From Welwitschia mirabilis (taxonomy: Eukaryota; Gnetophyta; Gnetopsida; Welwitschiales), in NCBI GenBank assembly GCA_051453625.1, contig JBOZIK010000001.1, positions 237,693,662 to 237,757,661 on the forward strand: DNA of 64,000 nucleotides, written 5' to 3'. The notes below the pieces were generated by a model that worked only from the letters and a program-made list of their open reading frames with translations, did no database searches and was not told the DNA's origin. The translations under genes were made by a program, and so were the position numbers. Below, one piece after another: positions 59,750 through 64,000 of the stretch (position 1 is the first letter of the stretch; each line of letters begins with the position of its first letter).

Positions 59750-61080
59750 ATTCTGTACTCTAAAGACTCTCCTGATTACCTTTCCCCTCTTGCTTAGATT
59801 GAATGCTTTTTATTTTCTTCTCAAGCTTTTCTTTTGATTCAAATCTCTCTTTATCTTATATTCTCCAATATCTTATATGAGCCTTTAGTGTATTAAGGCC
59901 CTTGTACAAAAAAGATATAAGTAGTATCCAATCATACTATTTCNNNNNNNNNNATAAAATTGAATTTTTTGAGGTAAAATTACCTCCATGTTGAGTTTAA
60001 TAGGATGGTGGTCCAAGACAATCTTGTTCATATCACAAGCATTAAGTGGAATTTTAACTAGATCCTTTTCAGCTAGAACTCTGTCAATATTAGATATTAT
60101 TAGATCTATACTTGCTCTTATATTCAACCACATGTATTTACATCCAGTAATAGGGATGTCTATGAGGGAGTATCTTACCAAAAAGTATTTTAGTATTGAG
60201 GCACTTTTAGAATTCTAGTTAACACCCCCTAATTTTTCCCAGTGATGAAAACATTGATTGTAGTTATTCAGTATGAGCCACTTAGATTTATATTGTGTTG
60301 TGGACTATAAATATTTTTTATAATTTAGTATTCTTTTTTAAGGAGAATTATGATGTGACTCTTACTACTGTGAATTAGATCTGCCTCTCTTTTGGTAGAA
60401 ATCATAAGCCCATCAGAGTTACCTTGGACTGCAATGATGAAAGAAATTAATTTCTACCCTAGATTCATTTTTTTCATATCAATTTTTATCTTTGTTTNNN
60501 NNNNNNNNNNNNNNNNNNNNNNNNNNNNNNNNNNNNNNNNNNNNNNNNNNNNNNNNNNNNNNNNNNNNNNNNNNNNNNNNNNNNNNNNNNNNNNNNNCAC
60601 ATGTATTTGCACCCACTAGTAGGGATGTTTCTAAGGGAGTATCTTGCCACAAATTCTTTAGTATTAAGGCATTTTAGAATTCTAGTTATCACCCTTTAAT
60701 TTTTCCCAGTGATGAAAACATTAATTGAAGTTACCCAATATGAGCCATTTAGATTTATCTACTACTATCTCTGAGCTTCTTTCAAAATAGTGACCTTGTC
60801 TTAATTATGTTATGGACTATAAAGATTTTTTATCATTTAGCGTTCTTTTTTAAGAAGAGTTATGATGTGGCTATTACTACTGTGAATCATATTTGCCTCT
60901 CTTTCGGTAGAAATCATAAGGCCATCAAAGTTACCTTAGATTGCAATGATGAAAGAAATCAATTTCTATCCTGGATTTATTTTTTTCATATTATTTTTTA
61001 TCTTTGTTTTTTGTAAGTAAAATAAATTGATGTTATATTGACTGATTAGGTTCCATAGGGTCTTTTTCTTATAGGAGGGC
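59750..61080 (-). pseudogene. LINE-2 endonuclease, decayed
   Basis: The frame 60181-59885 reads YSLIDIPITGCKYMWLN, IDLIISNIDRVLAEKDLV and VLDHHPIKLNMEV. The family reads --LIDLPL-G-KYTWSN, --LSRLDRFLVS-DW, and -SDHCPI-L. The catalytic Asp-His of SDH is kept as LDH. The upstream half (60300-61000) has the blocks corresponding to WI--GDFN but is heavily interrupted. The gap at 60498 repeats 60129-60497 at 60598-61010, giving YSLRNIPTSGCKYM at 60692-60600 as the second copy. Confidence 0.75.
60129..61010. repeat. Gap-bounded overlap in the LINE-2 endonuclease
   Basis: 369 bases left of the gap at 60498 recur right of it from 60598 in direct orientation. The right copy has an extra stretch of about 40 bases near 60755-60795 that the left copy lacks. 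Confidence 0.72.
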
Positions 61081-61109
61081 CCTAATCCCCTACAATTCCA
61101 TATGAGACA

Positions 61110-61480
61110 ATGCATTAGAGATGTTTTTACCCCTTTCTGAGTACTTGATGTTTTCTTAAGGTATCTTCAATGATGAATTTGGAGTAATTTGCAATGTTAT
61201 CTATTGTTTTATGTTCTTGGAGGGTTCTATTGCTAGGCCTTCCCTTCATTTGAATTTTTACTTCATTCAGTTCATCATTATTTAGAGGTATTTGGGTATT
61301 ATTCTCATCCATAAGAGGTTGAAAGGGGTTATGATCTAATTCTGATGCTTTCTTTTTCTTTCTTTTCTTAGGAAAAATAGTAGTACTTTTTCTAGTTTAT
61401 TCCTTCTGTTGCTTATGTTAGCATATGTTTTAATTATAATTAGTTTTTAAGTATAGGTTTCCTTTAGCTTTTCTTTAATA
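61110..61480 (-). other. LINE-2 spacer between ORF1 knuckles and endonuclease
   Basis: A minus-strand open frame at 61312-61127 reads MDENNTQIPLNNDELNEVKI, then EDTLRKHQVLRKG. The copy at 62082-61855 starts MDENNTQKPLNDDELNKVEI. It is hydrophilic and conserved between the copies, probably the end of ORF1, and no domain is recognised. Confidence 0.4.
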
Positions 61481-61497
61481 TCAATCAATCTTTTTTG

Positions 61498-61598
61498 AAA
61501 TTCTTCTCGTAGATGACCTAATCCCCTACAATGTGAACATTTTTTTCAAGAGGATAACATCTTCTAGAGAGGTGTTTTGATTTTTCACAGATTGTACA
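61498..61598 (-). pseudogene. LINE-2 ORF1 twin CCHC knuckles, left-of-gap copy
   Basis: CTICEKSKHLSRRC (61557-61598) is a perfect C-X2-C-X4-H-X4-C. Next comes CSHCRGLGHLREEF (61498-61539), with the last Cys changed to Phe and a one-base frame difference between the two. CCHC knuckles in LINE ORF1 bind nucleic acid in intact elements. Compare the better copy at 62267-62368. Confidence 0.72.
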
Positions 61599-62266
61599 AG
61601 GGAATAGAAGATTATTATCTGTGATTTTAAGATCACAAATATCCCATTTAGATCTAAACTAAATAGATTAGATCCCCTTGATATCCTTGAGGTTCATTCA
61701 AATATAGAATTGAGCTAACACTAATCTTATCTATTTAATAGTGATCCTATCAAATTTGATGAGTCCATCAAACTGAGCTACTATTCTTCTTAATAGATCT
61801 TTATCCTAAAAATATAATGGGAACTTGTGGATGCAGATCCAGATCAAAATTCTCTTAAAAATATTTAGGTCTTATTGCACTTCTGATATCCATTTGGATA
61901 NNNNNNNNNNNNNNNNNNNNNNNNNNNNNNNNNNNNNNNNNNNNNNNNNNNNNNNNNNNNNNNNNNNNNNNNNNNNNNNNNNNNNNNNNNNNNNNNNNNN
62001 TGCTGGTTCTTCTATTTATTTGAATTTCTACTTTGTTTAATTCATCATCATTTAGAGGTTTTTGGGTATTATTCTCATCCACAAGAGGTTGAAAGGGGTT
62101 ATTCTCTAATTCTGATGCTTTCTTTTTCTTGCTTTCCTTAGAAAAATAGTAGTACTTTTTCTAGTTTATTCCTTCCTTTGCTTATGTTAGCATATGTTCT
62201 AATTATGATTAGTTTTTAAGTATAGGTATCCTTTGGCTTTTTTTTAATATCAATCAATCTTTTTTG

Positions 62267-62368
62267 ACATTCTTCTCATAGATGACCCAATCTCCTACAA
62301 TATAAACATTTCTTTTCAAGAGGAGTACATCTTCTAGAGAGGTGTTCTAATTTTTCACAAATTATGCA
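62267..62368 (-). pseudogene. LINE-2 ORF1 twin CCHC knuckles, right-of-gap copy
   Basis: In one frame: CIICEKLEHLSRRC, six residues (TPLEKK), then CLYCRRLGHL-stop-EEC. Both are perfect C-X2-C-X4-H-X4-C knuckles; the only damage is a TGA where the other copy has CGA (Arg). The 34-codon unit with its six-residue spacer is the clearest functional motif in ORF1. Upstream lies the DUF4283-like region, downstream the spacer and endonuclease. Confidence 0.78.
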
Positions 62369-62399
62369 AGGGAATAGAAGATTATCGTATGTAATGTCA

Positions 62400-63040
62400 A
62401 GATCACAAATACCCCATTTAGATCTGAATTAAATAGATTAGATATCCTTTGTATCTTCAAGGCTCATCCAAACATAGAATCGAGATAACACTAATTTTGT
62501 CTATTTAATAGTAATCCTGTCAAGTTTAATGAGTCCATCAAATTAAGCTACCATTCTCCTTAATAGATCTTTATCCTAAAACTCTAATGAAAACTTGTAG
62601 ATGCAGATCCAGATCAAAAGTCTCTTAAAAAGATTCAGGTCTGATTTCATTACCGACATCCATTTTGATAGGGCAAGGCCTCAAATACTAAAAAACAATG
62701 GTCCTCTTGCAATTATTTCATCTCAATCTTATTCATTATATAGTTGAAATAATACCAACTCTTCTATCATTATAATAACATATACTTTACTAACTCCTAT
62801 CCATTTAGTAGCAACCCATTTATAAATATAATTTAACCTTGGTCAAGGACCAAAGGAGACAAATCTTTTGATTAAAGTGTATCTGAGCTTCTTCTTGATT
62901 TCAATATAGGCATCTTCGTTGATGTCTAATACAAGAAAATTTCTTTCCCTGGAGAATTGAGTATTCTTCATATTGGGGCCAAACCCCTTGAGAAAATCTA
63001 AAAATGGACCAAAACTATTAAATGAAAAAAAAAATCGCAT
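62400..63040 (-). pseudogene. LINE-2 ORF1 DUF4283-like N-terminal region, left copy
   Basis: It starts with frame 63040-62843: MRFFFSFNSFGPFLDFLKGF, FSRERNFLVLDINEDAYIEI, KKLRYTLIKRFVSFGP. Then, over stops, WVATKWIGVSKVYVIMI and -GPLFF-----LAL- continue to about 62640. W----W--------- .. F-LF-F----- .. GP-------L-L--W is the pattern of DUF4283, the usual N-terminal domain of plant LINE ORF1. A DLDLHPQVPI block follows in the 61.85 kb copy. The assignment is by pattern only. Confidence 0.5.
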
Positions 63041-63388
63041 AACTTATCTGTATAATTACTTTCTGATATCCGAAATTGCCTCTGTTCTCTGTGATGAGTG
63101 ATTGAAACCATCCCCACTGATTCATGGTCCTCAAAGCTTTAATCCCTCTTGTGCTCTAGATCTATCGAAACCTAGTACAGCTTCAAAACCCTAACATAGC
63201 TCTTCTTGAATTGCTTTTGGAATCATTGACATTCATGATTAGTCGATCTCTTAATGAAAAATACTATTTCATAATACATTGAACATTTNNNNNNNNNNNN
63301 NNNNNNNNNNNNNNNNNNNNNNNNNNNNNNNNNNNNNNNNNNNNNNNNNNNNNNNNNNNNNNNNNNNNNNNNNNNNNNNNNNNNNNNN

Positions 63389-63780
63389 TGGATAGGGCAA
63401 GGCCTCAAATGCTAAAAAATGATGGTCCTCTTGCAATTATTTCATCTCGATCTTGTTCGTTATATAGTTGAAATAATACCAACTTTTCTACTATTATAAT
63501 AACATATACTTTGGTAACTCCTATCCATTTAGTAGTAACCCATTCATGAATGTGATCTAACCTTGGTCAAGGACCAAAGGAGAAAATTTTTTTGAGTAGA
63601 CTGTATCTGAGCTTTTTCTTGATCTCAATATAGTCATCTTCGTCGATGTCTAATATAAGAAAATTTCTTTCCATGGAGAATTGAGTCTTCTCCAAATCGG
63701 GGCCAAACCACTTGAGAAAATCTAAAAATGGACCAAAACTGTTAAACCAAAAAAAAAAAAAAAAAAAAATCCCATAACTT
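63389..63780 (-). pseudogene. LINE-2 ORF1 DUF4283-like region, right copy with T21 tract
   Basis: It repeats 62665-63050. The start ATGGGA is followed by T21 (63749-63769 as A on the plus strand) where the left copy has only T10. In the right copy the tract puts the start out of frame with NSFGPFLDFLKWFGPDLEK, while in the left copy the start is in frame. Either slippage in one haplotype or a sequencing length error would explain it. Confidence 0.55.
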
Positions 63781-64000
63781 ACCCATAGAATGACTTTCTA
63801 ATAGCCAAAATCACCCTCATGCTCTATGACGAGGGATTGAAACCACCCCTACTAATCCACAGTTCTCAAAGCATTGCTTCCTCTTATGTTCTAGATCTAT
63901 TGAAACCTAGCAAAGCTTTAAAACCCTAGCAAGGATCTTCTTGAATTTCTTTTGGAATCATCAGCATTCATGATTAGTTGATCCCTTAGTGAAAAATACT
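63781..64000 (-). other. LINE-2 5' leader or upstream sequence, cut by the window end
   Basis: It repeats 63050-63250 (overlap across the gap at 63289). It includes the plus-strand blocks GAAACCTAGCAAAGC and AAAACCCTAGCAAGG. No coding frame; the element's 5' end is not visible. Confidence 0.4.

Larger units (their letters stand above)
61231..62671. repeat. Gap-bounded overlap in LINE-2 ORF1
   Basis: 61231-61900 recurs at 62001-62671 with many substitutions and small indels, so each zinc knuckle region appears twice. Confidence 0.78.
54054..64000 (-). mobile_element. LINE-2: second L1-type non-LTR retrotransposon, runs off the window
   Basis: On the minus strand from right to left: ORF1 (63.8-61.5 kb) with a DUF4283-like region and two CCHC knuckles, endonuclease (61.1-59.8), RT (59.1-57.9), zf-RVT (57.3-55.7), 3' UTR and A9 tail at 54054. 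It belongs to a different lineage from LINE-1: its RT blocks are clearly different. Overlaps occur at the gaps at 56567, 60498, 61901 and 63289. Corrected length within the window is about 6.0 kb by my offsets, near full length. The 5' end may lie just outside. Confidence 0.78.

Noticed and set aside
1-64000. tRNA, rRNA, CRISPR, bacterial promoters, terminators or ribosome binding sites
   Set aside because: No cloverleaf with a TTCGA-type T-loop context, no rRNA core sequence and no regular spacer array was seen on reading; the content is plant retrotransposon DNA.

Overview
This window is plant nuclear DNA from a seed-plant-like genome. It is very AT-rich (about three quarters A+T by eye) and contains no gene that looks intact. 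Every coding relic I can name belongs to a plant retrotransposon family: a Ty3/gypsy chromovirus with a chromodomain, Ty1/copia pol, and two L1-type LINEs carrying apurinic-type endonuclease, reverse transcriptase and zf-RVT regions. All are broken by stops and frameshifts. No rRNA, tRNA, CRISPR array or bacterial-style operon was seen. CpG and CAG/CTG sites are very scarce, as expected for old CG/CHG-methylated repeats.

Layout. 1-1.9 kb: AT-rich, nothing recognised. 1.9-5.15 kb (+): a three-copy tandem repeat, a TATA box, and good splice signals around a badly decayed multi-exon pseudogene of unknown family. 5.15-10.9 kb: nothing recognised. 10.96-13.34 kb (-): Ty1/copia integrase, reverse transcriptase and RNase H relics. 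14.94-29.67 kb (-): a complete but dead chromovirus, with 5' LTR at 24.94-29.67, PBS, gag, protease, RT, RNase H, integrase, chromodomain, PPT, and 3' LTR at 14.94-18.69. 29.7-31.1 kb (-): a possible copia gag-like coiled-coil relic. 31.23-45.22 kb: three copies of one LTR family (31.23-32.83 minus, 42.04-43.06 plus, 44.29-45.22 minus) with leader sequences, arranged partly as inverted pairs around a plus-oriented interior with Gln-rich gag-like relics. 45.84-about 54 kb (-): LINE-1. 54.05-64.0 kb (-): LINE-2, which runs off the window.

The window is not a faithful linear sequence. At 32 of the N-gaps, nearly all 100 Ns long, the sequence just left of the gap is repeated just right of it. The left copy is cut by the gap at its right end and the right copy is cut by the gap at its left end. 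This is what unmerged overlapping contigs look like, probably diverged haplotypes or homeologues at about 92% identity. By my hand count roughly 19 kb of the 64 kb is redundant or N. After removing the overlaps, the two chromovirus LTRs come to about 2.69 and 2.72 kb, and the three LTR-A copies to 0.86-0.93 kb, which supports this reading. Apparent duplicated genes inside the window should therefore be counted once.

I found no convincing new biological system. The most unusual items are the inverted arrangement of LTR-A, LINE-1's loss of the block that holds the catalytic YADD motif, the twin zinc knuckles in LINE-2 ORF1, and the unidentified spliced pseudogene at 2.4-5.1 kb.
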